Below, piece after piece: positions 54,258 to 63,895 of a stretch of DNA of 64,000 nucleotides. The DNA is from Cupriavidus taiwanensis (GTDB taxonomy: Bacteria > Pseudomonadota > Gammaproteobacteria > Burkholderiales > Burkholderiaceae). The notes below the pieces were generated by a model. The model was given only the letters and a program-made list of their open reading frames with translations, was not told the DNA's origin and did no database searches. Each line of letters opens with the position of its first letter. The first letter of the stretch is position 1. Made by a program: the position numbers and the translations under genes. The stretch lies in assembly GCF_900250115.1 (NCBI RefSeq), contig NZ_LT984803.1:1329583-1393582 (forward strand), read 5' to 3'.

Positions 54258-54485
54258 TTACTCGTCCGCGGGCCGGGCCGCCTCGCCCGCCGGGGCGCTT
54301 TTCTCCGGCGCGCGTTCGGCCTCGGCCTTGCGCCGGCGCCGGCCGGGCGTGCCCATGATGTAGAGCACCAGCGCCACCGGCGCGACCCCATACATCAGGA
54401 AGGTGGCGACCCCCGCCACCACGTTGTGCTCGGTGATCGCCATCATCAGCGCCACGTAGAGCCAGCCAATGGCCACGATGTACAT
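54258..54485 (-). CDS. Small inner-membrane protein, function unknown
   Basis: A 75-residue protein with two membrane spans (MYIVAIGWLYVALMMAI, then VAGVATFLMYGVAPVALVLY), followed by a basic patch GRRRRKAEAERAP and an Ala/Pro-rich tail. AAGGA is placed before the ATG. It reads leftward, convergent with pgeF (11 bases apart) and divergent from phaC1. I recognise it as the kind of conserved small membrane protein next to pgeF in Burkholderiales, without a known role. Confidence 0.82.
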   Translation of the reverse strand: MYIVAIGWLYVALMMAITEHNVVAGVATFLMYGVAPVALVLYIMGTPGRRRRKAEAERAPEKSAPAGEAARPADE

Positions 54486-54591
54486 CAGAATTTCATCCTT
54501 CTCGACTATGCTCGATGGCCTCGGCAGGTGCGTGGGCTGCATTACCGTCCGGTAGGTCGGGCAGCGCGCGGCGCCGGGGCGGATTTCCGCA

Positions 54592-54621
54592 TTGACAGCG
54601 TGCGCGTTGCAAGGCAACAAT
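54592..54621 (+). promoter_or_regulatory. phaC1 sigma-70 promoter
   Basis: TTGACA (54592-54597), an 18-base spacer and AACAAT (54616-54621). This matches the known phaCAB promoter of C. necator H16 almost base for base. The leader is about 305 bases and includes a CCCTCCCGC-tga-GGGGCGGG hairpin near 54808-54830. Apart from this promoter the 54486-54932 gap holds no gene. Confidence 0.88.
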
Positions 54622-54932
54622 GACCTCGAATGTCTCGGAATCGCTGACGATTCCCAGGTTTTTCCGGCAAGCATAACGCATGGCGCTGGCAACCGAGGAG
54701 CCGCGCCCGCCGGATAAAAGGGAGCCGCTATCGGGAATCGATGCAAGCCCTGGCCGCAGGTTGTGCGGGCAGGGTTCCAGCCCAGTTCCAGGGCAGATGT
54801 GCCGGCTGACCCTCCCGCTGAGGGGCGGGCCGCAGCCGGGTCCATTCGGATAGCATCTCCCCATGCAGAGTGCCGGCCAGGGCAATGCCCGAAGCCGGTT
54901 CGAATAGTGACGGCAGAGAGACAAAACTGATC

Positions 54933-56714
54933 ATGGCGACCGGCAAAGGTGCGGCAGCTTCCACGCAGGAAGGCAAGTCCCAACCATCCAAGTTCACGCC
55001 GGGGCCATTCGATCCAGCCACCTGGCTGGAATGGTCCCGCCAGTGGCAGGGCACTGAAGGCAACGGCCACGCGGCCGCATCCGGCATGATGGCCGGCATC
55101 CCGGGCCTGGATGCGCTGGCAGGCGTCAAGATTGCGCCGGCCCAGCTGGCCGACATCCAGCAGCGCTACATGAAGGACTTCGCGGCGCTGTGGCAGGCGC
55201 TGGCCGAGGGCAAGCCCGACGGCACCGGCCCGCTGCACGACCGGCGCTTTGCCGGCGAGGCCTGGCGCAACAATGTGCCTTACCGCTACGCCGCCGCTTT
55301 CTACCTGCTCAACGCGCGCGCGCTGACCGAGCTGGCCGATGCCGTCGAGGGCGATGCCAAGACCCGCCAGCGCATCCGCTTTGCGATCTCGCAGTGGGTC
55401 GATGCGATGTCGCCCGCCAACTTCCTGGTCACCAATCCGGAAGCGCAGCGCCTGCTGATCGAATCGGGCGGCAAATCGCTGCGCGCCGGCGTGCGCAACA
55501 TGATGGAAGACCTGACGCGCGGCAAGATCTCGCAGACCGACGAGACCGCGTTCGAAGTGGGACGCAATGTCGCGGTGACCGAAGGCGCGGTGGTCTACGA
55601 GAACGAATACTTCCAGCTGCTGCAGTACAAGCCGCTCACCGACAAGGTTTACGCACGGCCGCTGCTGCTGGTGCCGCCGTGCATCAACAAGTACTACATC
55701 CTTGATCTGCAGCCGGAAAGCTCGCTGGTGCGGCATGCGGTGGAGCAGGGCCATACGGTGTTTCTGGTGTCGTGGCGCAATCCCGACGCCAGCATGGCGT
55801 CGCGCACCTGGGACGACTACATCGAGAACGCCGCCATCCGCGCCATCGAAGTCGCGCGCGATATCAGCGGCGAGGACCAGATCAACGTGCTCGGCTTCTG
55901 CGTCGGCGGCACCATCATTTCGACCGCGCTCGCGGTGCTGGCCGCGCGCGGTCAGCATCCGGCGGCCAGCCTGACGCTGCTGACCACGCTGCTGGACTTT
56001 GCCGACACCGGCATCCTCGACGTCTTCGTCGACGAGGGCCACGTGCAGTTGCGCGAAGCCACGCTGGGCGGCGGTGCCGGCGCGCCGTGCGCGCTGCTGC
56101 GCGGGCTGGAGCTGGCCAACACCTTCTCGTTCCTGCGCCCGAACGACCTGGTGTGGAACTACGTGGTCGACAACTACCTGAAGGGCAATACCCCGGTGCC
56201 GTTCGACCTGCTGTTCTGGAATGGCGACGCGACCAACCTGCCGGGGCCGTGGTACTGCTGGTACCTGCGCCACACCTACCTGCAGAACGAGCTCAAGGTG
56301 CCGGGCAAGCTGACTGTATGCGATGCGCCGGTGGACCTGGGCAGCATCGACGTGCCGACCTATCTCTACGGCTCGCGCGAGGACCATATCGTGCCGTGGA
56401 CCGCGGCCTATGCCTCGACCGCGCTGCTGAAGAACAAGCTGCGCTTCGTCCTGGGCGCGTCCGGCCATATCGCCGGCGTGATCAATCCGCCGGCCAAGAA
56501 AAAGCGCAGCCACTGGACCAACGACGCTTTGCCGGCGTCGCCGCAGCAATGGCTGGCCGGCGCCACCGAGCATCCCGGCAGCTGGTGGCCGGACTGGTCG
56601 GCATGGCTGGCCAGCCATGCAGGCGCCAAGCGCGCCGCGCCTGCGCAGTACGGCAACGCGCGCTATCCTGCGATCGAACCCGCGCCTGGGCGCTACGTCA
56701 AGGCCAAGGCCTGA
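54933..56714 (+). CDS. phaC1: Class I poly(3-hydroxybutyrate) synthase
   Basis: A 593-residue PHA synthase that polymerises (R)-3-hydroxybutyryl-CoA on the granule surface. The N-terminal domain (about residues 1-200) is typical of class I, and the alpha/beta hydrolase core has the nucleophile Cys323 (NVLGFCVGGTII) and, by alignment from memory with H16, Asp484 (SREDHIVPW) and His512 (ASGHIAG). It carries four extra residues (MMAG near 52-55) relative to H16 PhaC1. It ends PGRYVKAKA. It is the first gene of phaC1-phaA-phaB1. Confidence 0.97.
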   Translation: MATGKGAAASTQEGKSQPSKFTPGPFDPATWLEWSRQWQGTEGNGHAAASGMMAGIPGLDALAGVKIAPAQLADIQQRYMKDFAALWQALAEGKPDGTGPLHDRRFAGEAWRNNVPYRYAAAFYLLNARALTELADAVEGDAKTRQRIRFAISQWVDAMSPANFLVTNPEAQRLLIESGGKSLRAGVRNMMEDLTRGKISQTDETAFEVGRNVAVTEGAVVYENEYFQLLQYKPLTDKVYARPLLLVPPCINKYYILDLQPESSLVRHAVEQGHTVFLVSWRNPDASMASRTWDDYIENAAIRAIEVARDISGEDQINVLGFCVGGTIISTALAVLAARGQHPAASLTLLTTLLDFADTGILDVFVDEGHVQLREATLGGGAGAPCALLRGLELANTFSFLRPNDLVWNYVVDNYLKGNTPVPFDLLFWNGDATNLPGPWYCWYLRHTYLQNELKVPGKLTVCDAPVDLGSIDVPTYLYGSREDHIVPWTAAYASTALLKNKLRFVLGASGHIAGVINPPAKKKRSHWTNDALPASPQQWLAGATEHPGSWWPDWSAWLASHAGAKRAAPAQYGNARYPAIEPAPGRYVKAKA

Positions 56715-56720
56715 TGCCCG

Positions 56721-56751
56721 CGCGACGCCGGCGTGCGCCCAGCGCGAGCGC
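56721..56751 (+). promoter_or_regulatory. Intercistronic hairpin phaC1-phaA
   Basis: CGCCGGCG (56721-56728) pairs with CGCCGGCG (56744-56751) across a 15-base loop. There is no T run, so it is more likely an mRNA-stability or processing element than a terminator. Confidence 0.55.
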
Positions 56752-56794
56752 CGGCGGAGTGCGGGTCCCCTGTTTCCATTGAGAGGACTACACC

Positions 56795-57976
56795 ATGACT
56801 GACGTTGTCATCGTATCCGCGGCCCGTACCGCGGTTGGCAAATTTGGCGGCTCGCTGGCGAAGATTCCGGCGCCGGAACTGGGTGCCGTGGTGATCAAGG
56901 CCGCGCTCGAGCGCGCCGGCATCCAGCCGGATCAGGTCAGCGAAGTGATCATGGGGCAGGTGCTGGCCGCCGGCTCGGGCCAGAATCCGGCGCGCCAGGC
57001 CTCGATCAAGGCCGGCCTGCCGGCGATGGTGCCGGCCATGACCATCAACAAGGTGTGCGGCTCGGGCCTGAAGGCGGTGATGATGGCCGCCAATGCCATC
57101 ATGGCGGGCGATGCCGAGATCGTGGTGGCCGGCGGCCAGGAGAACATGAGCGCCGCGCCGCACGTGCTGCCGGGCTCGCGCGACGGCTTCCGCATGGGCG
57201 ACACCAAGCTGGTCGACACCATGATCGTCGACGGCCTGTGGGACGTGTACAACCAGTACCACATGGGCATCACCGCCGAGAACGTGGCCAAGGAATACGG
57301 CATCACGCGCGAGGCCCAGGACGAATTCGCGGTGGGCTCGCAGAACAAGGCCGAGGCCGCGCAAAAGGCCGGCAAGTTCGATGAAGAAATCGTGCCGGTG
57401 CTGATCCCGCAGCGCAAGGGCGACCCGGTGGCGTTCAAGACCGACGAGTTCGTGCGCCACGGCGCCACGCTCGACAGCATGTCCGGCCTCAGGCCTGCCT
57501 TCGACAAGGCCGGCTCCGTGACCGCGGCCAATGCCTCGGGCCTGAACGACGGCGCCGCCGCGGTGGTGGTGATGTCGGCCGCCAAGGCCAAGGAACTGGG
57601 CCTGACCCCGCTCGCCACCATCAAGAGCTACGCCAACGCCGGGGTCGACCCGAAGGTGATGGGCATGGGCCCGGTGCCGGCGTCCAAGCGCGCGCTGTCG
57701 CGCGCGGGCTGGACCCCGCAGGACCTGGACCTGATGGAAATCAACGAGGCCTTCGCCGCGCAGGCGCTGGCCGTGCACCAGCAGATGGGCTGGGATACCT
57801 CCAAGGTCAACGTCAATGGCGGCGCCATCGCCATCGGCCACCCGATCGGCGCGTCGGGCTGCCGTATCCTGGTGACGCTGCTGCACGAAATGAAGCGCCG
57901 CGATGCCAGGAAGGGTCTGGCCTCGCTGTGCATCGGCGGCGGCATGGGCGTGGCGCTGGCGGTCGAGCGCAACTAA
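56795..57976 (+). CDS. phaA: Acetyl-CoA acetyltransferase (beta-ketothiolase)
   Basis: A 393-residue thiolase that condenses two acetyl-CoA to acetoacetyl-CoA. Catalytic residues are in place: Cys88 ([11 protein letters not shown]), His349 (GHPIGASG) and Cys379 ([11 protein letters not shown]). GAGAGGAC precedes the ATG. It supplies PhaB1 and, with bktB downstream, covers short- and slightly longer-chain substrates. Confidence 0.97.
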   Translation: MTDVVIVSAARTAVGKFGGSLAKIPAPELGAVVIKAALERAGIQPDQVSEVIMGQVLAAGSGQNPARQASIKAGLPAMVPAMTINKVCGSGLKAVMMAANAIMAGDAEIVVAGGQENMSAAPHVLPGSRDGFRMGDTKLVDTMIVDGLWDVYNQYHMGITAENVAKEYGITREAQDEFAVGSQNKAEAAQKAGKFDEEIVPVLIPQRKGDPVAFKTDEFVRHGATLDSMSGLRPAFDKAGSVTAANASGLNDGAAAVVVMSAAKAKELGLTPLATIKSYANAGVDPKVMGMGPVPASKRALSRAGWTPQDLDLMEINEAFAAQALAVHQQMGWDTSKVNVNGGAIAIGHPIGASGCRILVTLLHEMKRRDARKGLASLCIGGGMGVALAVERN

Positions 57977-57985
57977 GAAGGGGTG

Positions 57986-58016
57986 CGCCGGCCACGCGCG
58001 CATGGCGCGGCCGGCG
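57986..58016 (+). promoter_or_regulatory. Intercistronic hairpin phaA-phaB1
   Basis: CGCCGGCC (57986-57993) / GGCCGGCG (58009-58016), an eight-base perfect stem with a 15-base loop that can pair further. There is no T run. Confidence 0.55.
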
Positions 58017-58048
58017 GCAAATAACGAAAAGCCAATCAAGGAGTGGAC

Positions 58049-58789
58049 ATGACTCAGCGCATTGCGTATGTGACCGGCGGCATGGGTGGTATCGGGACCG
58101 CCATCTGCCAGCGGCTGGCCAGGGATGGCTTTCGCGTGGTGGCCGGCTGCGGCCCCAACTCGCCGCGCCGTGAAAAGTGGCTGGAACAGCAGAAGGCCCT
58201 GGGCTTCGATTTCGTCGCCTCCGAAGGCAACGTGGCGGACTGGGACTCGACCAAGGCCGCCTTCGACAAGGTCAAGGCCGAGGTCGGCGAAGTCGACGTG
58301 CTGATCAACAACGCCGGCATCACGCGCGACGTGGTGTTTCGCAAGATGACCCGCGCCGACTGGGATGCGGTGATCGACACCAACCTGACCTCGCTGTTCA
58401 ACGTCACCAAGCAGGTGATCGACGGCATGGCCGACCGCGGCTGGGGCCGGATCGTCAATATCTCGTCGGTGAACGGGCAGAAGGGCCAGTTCGGCCAGAC
58501 CAACTACTCCACCGCCAAGGCCGGCCTGCACGGCTTCACCATGGCGCTGGCGCAGGAGGTGGCGACCAAGGGCGTGACGGTGAACACGGTTTCGCCGGGC
58601 TATATCGCCACCGACATGGTCAAGGCGATCCGCCAGGACGTGCTCGACAAGATCGTCGGCACGATTCCGGTGAAGCGCCTGGGCGAGCCGGAAGAGATCG
58701 CGTCGATCTGCGCGTGGCTGTCGTCCGACGAGTCCGGCTTCTCGACGGGCGCCGACTTCTCGCTCAACGGCGGCCTGCACATGGGCTGA
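58049..58789 (+). CDS. phaB1: NADPH-dependent acetoacetyl-CoA reductase
   Basis: A 246-residue SDR that reduces acetoacetyl-CoA to (R)-3-hydroxybutyryl-CoA. The cofactor loop is TGGMGGIG (residues 9-16). The catalytic set is Ser140 (NISSVNG) and Tyr153/Lys157 (YSTAKAG). AAGGAG (58038-58043) is six bases before the ATG. It ends SLNGGLHMG. It is the third gene of the PHB operon. Confidence 0.97.
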   Translation: MTQRIAYVTGGMGGIGTAICQRLARDGFRVVAGCGPNSPRREKWLEQQKALGFDFVASEGNVADWDSTKAAFDKVKAEVGEVDVLINNAGITRDVVFRKMTRADWDAVIDTNLTSLFNVTKQVIDGMADRGWGRIVNISSVNGQKGQFGQTNYSTAKAGLHGFTMALAQEVATKGVTVNTVSPGYIATDMVKAIRQDVLDKIVGTIPVKRLGEPEEIASICAWLSSDESGFSTGADFSLNGGLHMG

Positions 58790-58997
58790 CCTGGCCTTCA
58801 GCCAGCCGCGCCGGCGGCCGCGTTTTGCGGTGCAGCCAGCGCGGCGCACAAGGCGGCGGAGGCTCGTTCTCGCTGCCGCTCGCGCGGGCCGTGATGGCCC
58901 GCGAATCATTTCCAGGCGCGCGGCATCGGCTTCGCGGCGCGCCGGCCTACCGGGTTTTCCTTAAGCCCCGTCGCTTTTCTTAGTGCTTTGTTGGGCA

Positions 58998-59003
58998 TAG
59001 AAT
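58998..59003 (+). promoter_or_regulatory. Possible -10 for phaR transcription
   Basis: TAGAAT, with no good -35. It lies about 210 bases before phaR and upstream of the palindrome at 59146-59182. The rest of 58790-59210 is GC-rich without a gene. Confidence 0.3.
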
Positions 59004-59145
59004 CAGGGCAGCGGCGCAGCCAGCACCATAGTCGTGCAGCATCAGCCCTCGCGGGGGCGAGACGGCGTGCCGCGGCGCGCAGCCATGCGCGAACAGCCGC
59101 AAGACGGCCGGCACGATAACAGCAGATGGCGCGGGCGGTACCGAT

Positions 59146-59182
59146 TTGCGCATTGCACCCCATGCGGTGCAGCAGCGCGCAA
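59146..59182. promoter_or_regulatory. Nested inverted repeats upstream of phaR, likely PhaR operator
   Basis: Outer arms TTGCGC (59146-59151) / GCGCAA (59177-59182) and inner arms TGCACC (59154-59159) / GGTGCA (59166-59171), nearly concentric. PhaR is known to repress phaP1 and its own gene by binding GC-rich TGC/GCA repeats. Confidence 0.5.
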
Positions 59183-59210
59183 TCAGCGACGACACAAGGA
59201 CAGAGCACCG

Positions 59211-59762
59211 ATGGCCACGACCAAAAAAGGCGCAGAGCGACTGATCAAAAAGTATCCCAACCGCAGGCTCTACGATACCCAGACCAGCACCTACATCACC
59301 CTGGCCGACGTCAAGCAGCTGGTGATGGACTCCGAGGACTTCAAGGTCGTCGACGCCAAGTCCGGTGACGAACTGACGCGCAGCATCCTGCTGCAGATCA
59401 TCCTGGAAGAAGAGACCGGCGGCGTGCCGATGTTCTCCAGCGCCATGCTGTCGCAGATCATCCGCTTCTACGGCCATGCCATGCAGGGCATGATGGGCAC
59501 CTACCTGGAAAAGAACATCCAGGCCTTCATCGACATCCAGAACAAGCTGGCCGAGAACTCCAAGGGCCTGTACTCCGGCGAAGCCTTCAGCCCGGACATG
59601 TGGTCGCAGTTCATGAACATGCAGGGCCCGATGATGCAGGGCATGATGAGCAACTACATCGAGCAGAGCAAGAACCTGTTCGTGCAGATGCAGGAGCAGA
59701 TGCAGAACCAGGCCAAGAACATGTTCGGCACGTTCCCGTTCAACCAGCCTGACAAGAAGTAG
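59211..59762 (+). CDS. phaR: PHB synthesis repressor PhaR
   Basis: A 183-residue regulator that binds both DNA and PHB granules, controlling phasin genes and itself. The N-terminal PHB-binding/DNA-binding domain has IKKYPNRRLYDTQTSTYITL. The second PHB_acc region has RFYGHAMQGMMGTYLEKNI and a Met/Gln-rich C-terminal stretch ending FPFNQPDKK. AAGGA precedes the ATG. Its position directly after phaB1 is conserved in the genus. Confidence 0.95.
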   Translation: MATTKKGAERLIKKYPNRRLYDTQTSTYITLADVKQLVMDSEDFKVVDAKSGDELTRSILLQIILEEETGGVPMFSSAMLSQIIRFYGHAMQGMMGTYLEKNIQAFIDIQNKLAENSKGLYSGEAFSPDMWSQFMNMQGPMMQGMMSNYIEQSKNLFVQMQEQMQNQAKNMFGTFPFNQPDKK

Positions 59763-59771
59763 CAAGCAGCG

Positions 59772-59794
59772 GCGGCGGGCCGGGCGCCCGCCGC
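59772..59794 (+). terminator. GC hairpin after phaR, possible terminator
   Basis: GCGGCGGG (59772-59779) / CCCGCCGC (59787-59794), a seven-base loop and no T run. The rest of the gap to 60093 has TAGAATGCGCGC at 59943-59954, a likely -10 for dusC, and no gene. Confidence 0.4.
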
Positions 59795-60093
59795 GCATCA
59801 GCACCGGGGCCGGCGTTCTTTCATGGCGCATTCCCGATTCAGGTTCTTCGCGAGGTGGCGGGCCCCATCTGTGGCAGCGTGCGTGGTTAATCGCCTCCGT
59901 GGAATCACCGACTCCCGAAAAGCCGCGCAACCCCAAAGCAGGTAGAATGCGCGCTTTGGCCCCATCCGGGGCCTCTGTATCGCATCTCTCAGCGGCGGCT
60001 CAGTTTGGGACTCGCCTGGTTTGCGCGGCGTCCCATGTCCTACGCTTCCCGATCTTCCTGTCCGGCGCCGGTGCCTGCGGCGCGTTCCGTGCC

Positions 60094-61059
60094 ATGAGCC
60101 GGCTGTTCCTGGCTCCGATGGAAGGGCTGGCCGACTATGTCCTGCGCGACGTCCTGACCGATACCGGCGGCTACGACGGTTGCGTGTCGGAGTTCGTGCG
60201 GGTGACGGGGTCGCTGCTGCCGGCGCGGGTCTATCAGCGGGACACGCCCGAGATCCTGTCGGGCGGCCGTACCCGCAGCGGCACGCCGATGGTGATCCAG
60301 CTGCTCGGCAGCGATCCCGGGTGGCTGGCGCGCAATGCCGCCTATGCCGCGACCCTGTCGCCGCATGGCATCGACCTGAACTTCGGCTGTCCCGCCAAGG
60401 TGGTCAACCGCCATGGCGGCGGCGCGATGCTGCTGGCCGATCCGGCGCTGCTGAACCGGATCGTGGCGTCGGTGCGCGCCGCGGTGCCGGCCAACGTACC
60501 CGTGACCGCCAAGATGCGGCTGGGCGTCTCGGATACCGCGCTCGCCATCGATTGCGCCACCGCGCTGGCGGAAGGCGGCGCGGCCTCGCTGGTGGTGCAT
60601 GCCCGCACGCGCGACCACGGCTACCGGCCGCCGGCGCACTGGGACTGGATCGCGCGCATTGCGGCGGCCGTGGACATACCCGTGATTGCCAACGGCGAGG
60701 TCTGGACCGTCGCCGACTGGGCGCGCTGCCGCGAGGTCAGCGGCTGCGCCGACGTCATGATCGGGCGCGGCGCCGTCTCGGACCCGTTCCTGGCCTTGCG
60801 CATTCGCGGCCAGATGCCCGGCACGCCGTCGGCGCAAGAGTGGCCGCTGGTGCTGCGCCAGATCGCGGCGTACCTGGACAAGCTGCATGCCCGTATCGCT
60901 TCGTGTCATGAGCACGGCCGCGTCAAGCTCTGGCTCAGCTACCTGAAGCGCACCTGGCCGCAGGCGGGCGAGCTGCATGCGGCGATCCGGCGCGTCCAGG
61001 ACTCGCGGGAAATCGCGCAGGTCCTGCAAGGCATGCAAGGCAGAGTGACGTCGGCGTAA
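60094..61059 (+). CDS. dusC: tRNA-dihydrouridine(16) synthase
   Basis: A 321-residue FMN enzyme that reduces uridine 16 of tRNA. The N-terminal motif is MSRLFLAPMEGLADYVLRDV. The active-site Cys99 is in NFGCPAKVVNRHGGGAMLL, and RTRDHGYRPPAHWDWIARI and VIANGEVWT follow. The start MSRLFLAPM at 60094 is chosen because the upstream in-frame stretch has no family character. PAHWDW fits the DusC subgroup. Confidence 0.93.
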   Translation: MSRLFLAPMEGLADYVLRDVLTDTGGYDGCVSEFVRVTGSLLPARVYQRDTPEILSGGRTRSGTPMVIQLLGSDPGWLARNAAYAATLSPHGIDLNFGCPAKVVNRHGGGAMLLADPALLNRIVASVRAAVPANVPVTAKMRLGVSDTALAIDCATALAEGGAASLVVHARTRDHGYRPPAHWDWIARIAAAVDIPVIANGEVWTVADWARCREVSGCADVMIGRGAVSDPFLALRIRGQMPGTPSAQEWPLVLRQIAAYLDKLHARIASCHEHGRVKLWLSYLKRTWPQAGELHAAIRRVQDSREIAQVLQGMQGRVTSA

Positions 61060-61207
61060 CCGTGGCCCGGTGGGCATGTCGTGCGTCAGGCGCCGGGAAA
61101 CTCCGGCAAACGGTTAAAATGCGCGATTGCCTGTTTCGCGCCTGGCGGCCTTGTCTCCGTGACCGACGGTCTGGCCGGCGCGCCTTGCCCCACATTCGGA
61201 TTCCAAC

Positions 61208-62587
61208 GTGAAAAACCCCTCAGAAGCAACGAACCAGAAAGACCATAGTCCGCGTGTGGGATTCGTTTCCCTGGGCTGCCCGAAAGCGCTGGTCGACTCC
61301 GAGCAGATCATCACCCAGCTGCGCGCCGAGGGCTATGCCATCAGCGGCACCTATGACGGCGCCGACCTGGTCGTGGTCAACACTTGCGGCTTTATCGACG
61401 AGGCGGTGCAGGAAAGCCTGGACGCGATCGGTGAAGCGCTGACCGAGAACGGCAAGGTCATCGTCACCGGCTGCCTGGGCGCGAAGAAGGACGCGGCGGG
61501 CCACGACATCGTGTCGTCGGTGCATCCCAAGGTGCTGGCCGTGACCGGCCCGCACGCGCTGGGCGAGGTGATGCAGGCGGTGCACACGCACCTGCCCAAG
61601 CCGCATGACCCGTTTACCGACCTGGTGCCGGCCGCCGGCATCAAGCTCACGCCCAAGCACTACGCCTACCTGAAGATCTCCGAGGGCTGCAACCACCGCT
61701 GCTCGTTCTGCATCATCCCGTCGATGCGCGGCGACCTGGTCTCGCGCCCGGTGGCCGAAGTCATGCTGGAGGCCGAAAACCTGTTCAAGGCCGGGGTCAA
61801 GGAACTGCTGGTGATCTCGCAGGACACCAGCGCCTACGGCGTCGACGTCAAGTACCGCACCGGCTTCTGGAACGGCCGCCCGCTCAAGACCCGCATGACC
61901 GAACTGGTCGCGGCGCTGGGCGAGCTGGCCGCGCAGTACGGTGCCTGGGTGCGCCTGCACTACGTGTACCCGTACCCGCACGTCGACGAGATCATCCCGC
62001 TGATGAACAACGGCCACGTACTGCCGTACCTGGACGTGCCGCTGCAGCACGCCCACCCGGACGTGCTCAAGCGCATGAAGCGCCCGGCCAACGCCGAGAA
62101 GACCATGGACCGCATCCGCGCCTGGCGCGAGATCTGCCCCGAGCTGACCATCCGCAGCACCTTTATCGCCGGCTTCCCGGGCGAAACCGAGGCCGAGTTC
62201 CAGACGCTGCTGGACTTTGTCGCCGAGGCCGAACTCGACCGCGTCGGCTGCTTTGCGTACTCGCCGGTGGAAGGCGCCACGGCCAACGACCTGCCGGGCG
62301 CACTGCCCGACGAGGTGCGCGAGGAGCGCCGCGCCCGCTTCATGGAAGTGGCCGAGGAAGTGTCCTCGCGCCGGCTGCAGCGCAAGGTCGGCCAGACCCT
62401 GCGCGTGCTGGTCGACGAGGTCAACCAGGATGGCGGCATCGGCCGTTCGTCGGCGGATGCGCCGGAAATCGATGGCCTGGTCTATATCGCGCCGCCGCAG
62501 CGTACCTCGCAGCGCTACCGCGCGGGCGAGTTCGTCGAAGTCAGGATTACGGGTGCCGATGGCCACGACCTGTGGGGCGAGGTCTGA
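61208..62587 (+). CDS. rimO: Ribosomal protein S12 methylthiotransferase
   Basis: A 459-residue radical-SAM enzyme that adds a methylthio group to Asp of ribosomal protein S12. The N-terminal cluster cysteines are Cys24, Cys60 and Cys89, and the radical-SAM triad is Cys161, Cys165 and Cys168 ([19 protein letters not shown]). The C-terminal TRAM domain is near residues 390-458. It starts with GTG at 61208. TAAAAT (61115-61120) with a GCGCG discriminator is a likely -10. The gene order dusC-rimO-bktB follows the PHB cluster as in C. necator. Confidence 0.96.
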   Translation: MKNPSEATNQKDHSPRVGFVSLGCPKALVDSEQIITQLRAEGYAISGTYDGADLVVVNTCGFIDEAVQESLDAIGEALTENGKVIVTGCLGAKKDAAGHDIVSSVHPKVLAVTGPHALGEVMQAVHTHLPKPHDPFTDLVPAAGIKLTPKHYAYLKISEGCNHRCSFCIIPSMRGDLVSRPVAEVMLEAENLFKAGVKELLVISQDTSAYGVDVKYRTGFWNGRPLKTRMTELVAALGELAAQYGAWVRLHYVYPYPHVDEIIPLMNNGHVLPYLDVPLQHAHPDVLKRMKRPANAEKTMDRIRAWREICPELTIRSTFIAGFPGETEAEFQTLLDFVAEAELDRVGCFAYSPVEGATANDLPGALPDEVREERRARFMEVAEEVSSRRLQRKVGQTLRVLVDEVNQDGGIGRSSADAPEIDGLVYIAPPQRTSQRYRAGEFVEVRITGADGHDLWGEV

Positions 62588-62663
62588 GCTAGTCCTGCCG
62601 GACGAGGCCGGCGCGGTGGCGATTAGGTAAAAGTACGGTCGTTCGTTTCCGCGCGGCCGCGGC

Positions 62664-62669
62664 TATACT
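62664..62669 (+). promoter_or_regulatory. Candidate -10 (TATACT) of bktB
   Basis: TATACT lies 33 bases before the bktB ATG, with only a weak -35 (TTCGTT near 62642). GGAG stands before the ATG. Confidence 0.4.
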
Positions 62670-62702
62670 GTGCGGTGCAACATACCCCCCTTGGAGACAG
62701 TC

Positions 62703-63887
62703 ATGACGCGTGAAGTCGTAGTGGTGAGCGGTGTCCGTACCGCAATCGGGACCTTTGGCGGCAGCCTGAAGGATGTGGCGCCGGCAGAACTGGGCGCGCT
62801 GGTCGTGCGCGAGGCGCTGGCCCGGGCGCAGGTGTCCGGCGACGATGTCGGCCATGTGGTGTTCGGCAACGTGATCCAGACCGAGCCGCGCGATATGTAC
62901 CTGGGCCGCGTGGCGGCGGTCAACGGCGGGGTCTCGATCAACGCGCCGGCGCTGACCGTGAACCGCCTGTGCGGCTCGGGCCTGCAGGCCATCGTCAGCG
63001 CCGCGCAAACCATCCTGCTGGGCGATGCCGACGTCGCCATCGGCGGCGGTGCCGAAAGCATGAGCCGCGCCCCGTACCTGGCGCCGGCGGCACGCTGGGG
63101 CGCGCGCATGGGCGATGCCGGCCTGGTCGACATGATGCTGGGCGCGCTGCACGACCCGTTCCACCGCATCCACATGGGCGTGACCGCGGAGAATGTCGCC
63201 AAGGAATACGACATCTCGCGCGCGCAGCAGGACGAAGCCGCGCTGGAATCGCACCGCCGCGCTTCGGCCGCGATCAAGGCAGGCTACTTCAAGGACCAGA
63301 TCGTCCCCGTGGTGACCAAGGGCCGCAAGGGCGAGGTTACCTTCGACACCGACGAGCATGTGCGGCATGACGCCACCATGGACGACATGACCAAGCTCAA
63401 GCCGGTCTTCGTCAAGGAAAACGGCAGCGTCACCGCCGGCAATGCCTCGGGCCTGAACGACGCCGCCGCCGCGGTGGTGATGATGGAGCGCGCCGAGGCC
63501 GAGCGCCGCGGCCTGAAGCCGCTGGCGCGCCTGGTGTCGTACGGCCATGCCGGCGTCGATCCCAAGACCATGGGCATCGGCCCGGTGCCGGCGACGAAGA
63601 TCGCGCTGGAACGCGCCGGCCTCCAGGTCTCGGACCTGGACGTGATCGAAGCCAACGAGGCCTTTGCCGCGCAGGCCTGCGCCGTGACCAAGGCCCTGGG
63701 CCTGGATCCGGCCAAGGTCAACCCGAATGGCTCGGGCATCTCGCTGGGCCACCCCATCGGCGCCACCGGCGCGCTGATCACGGTGAAGGCGCTGCATGAG
63801 CTGAACCGCGTGCAGGGCCGCTACGCGCTGGTGACGATGTGCATCGGCGGCGGGCAGGGCATTGCCGCCATCTTCGAGCGGATCTGA
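62703..63887 (+). CDS. bktB: Beta-ketothiolase BktB
   Basis: A 394-residue thiolase with wider chain-length range than PhaA (for example acetyl-CoA with propionyl-CoA to beta-ketovaleryl-CoA). Catalytic Cys90 (NRLCGSGLQAI), His350 (GHPIGATG) and Cys380 (MCIGGGQGIAA). The protein is very close to H16 BktB, with scattered substitutions such as Ser for Thr in VSINAPALTV. The ATG at 62703 starts MTREVVVVSGVRTAIGTFGG. It allows 3-hydroxyvalerate-containing copolymers to be made with PhaB1 and PhaC1. Confidence 0.96.
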   Translation: MTREVVVVSGVRTAIGTFGGSLKDVAPAELGALVVREALARAQVSGDDVGHVVFGNVIQTEPRDMYLGRVAAVNGGVSINAPALTVNRLCGSGLQAIVSAAQTILLGDADVAIGGGAESMSRAPYLAPAARWGARMGDAGLVDMMLGALHDPFHRIHMGVTAENVAKEYDISRAQQDEAALESHRRASAAIKAGYFKDQIVPVVTKGRKGEVTFDTDEHVRHDATMDDMTKLKPVFVKENGSVTAGNASGLNDAAAAVVMMERAEAERRGLKPLARLVSYGHAGVDPKTMGIGPVPATKIALERAGLQVSDLDVIEANEAFAAQACAVTKALGLDPAKVNPNGSGISLGHPIGATGALITVKALHELNRVQGRYALVTMCIGGGQGIAAIFERI

Positions 63888-63895
63888 GCTTAGCC

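Noticed and set aside
54258..56618. A 786-codon leftward frame opposite phaC1 that ends in the small membrane protein
   Set aside because: Only the last 75 codons (from 54485) look like a protein and have their own ribosome-binding site; the rest is a shadow of phaC1.
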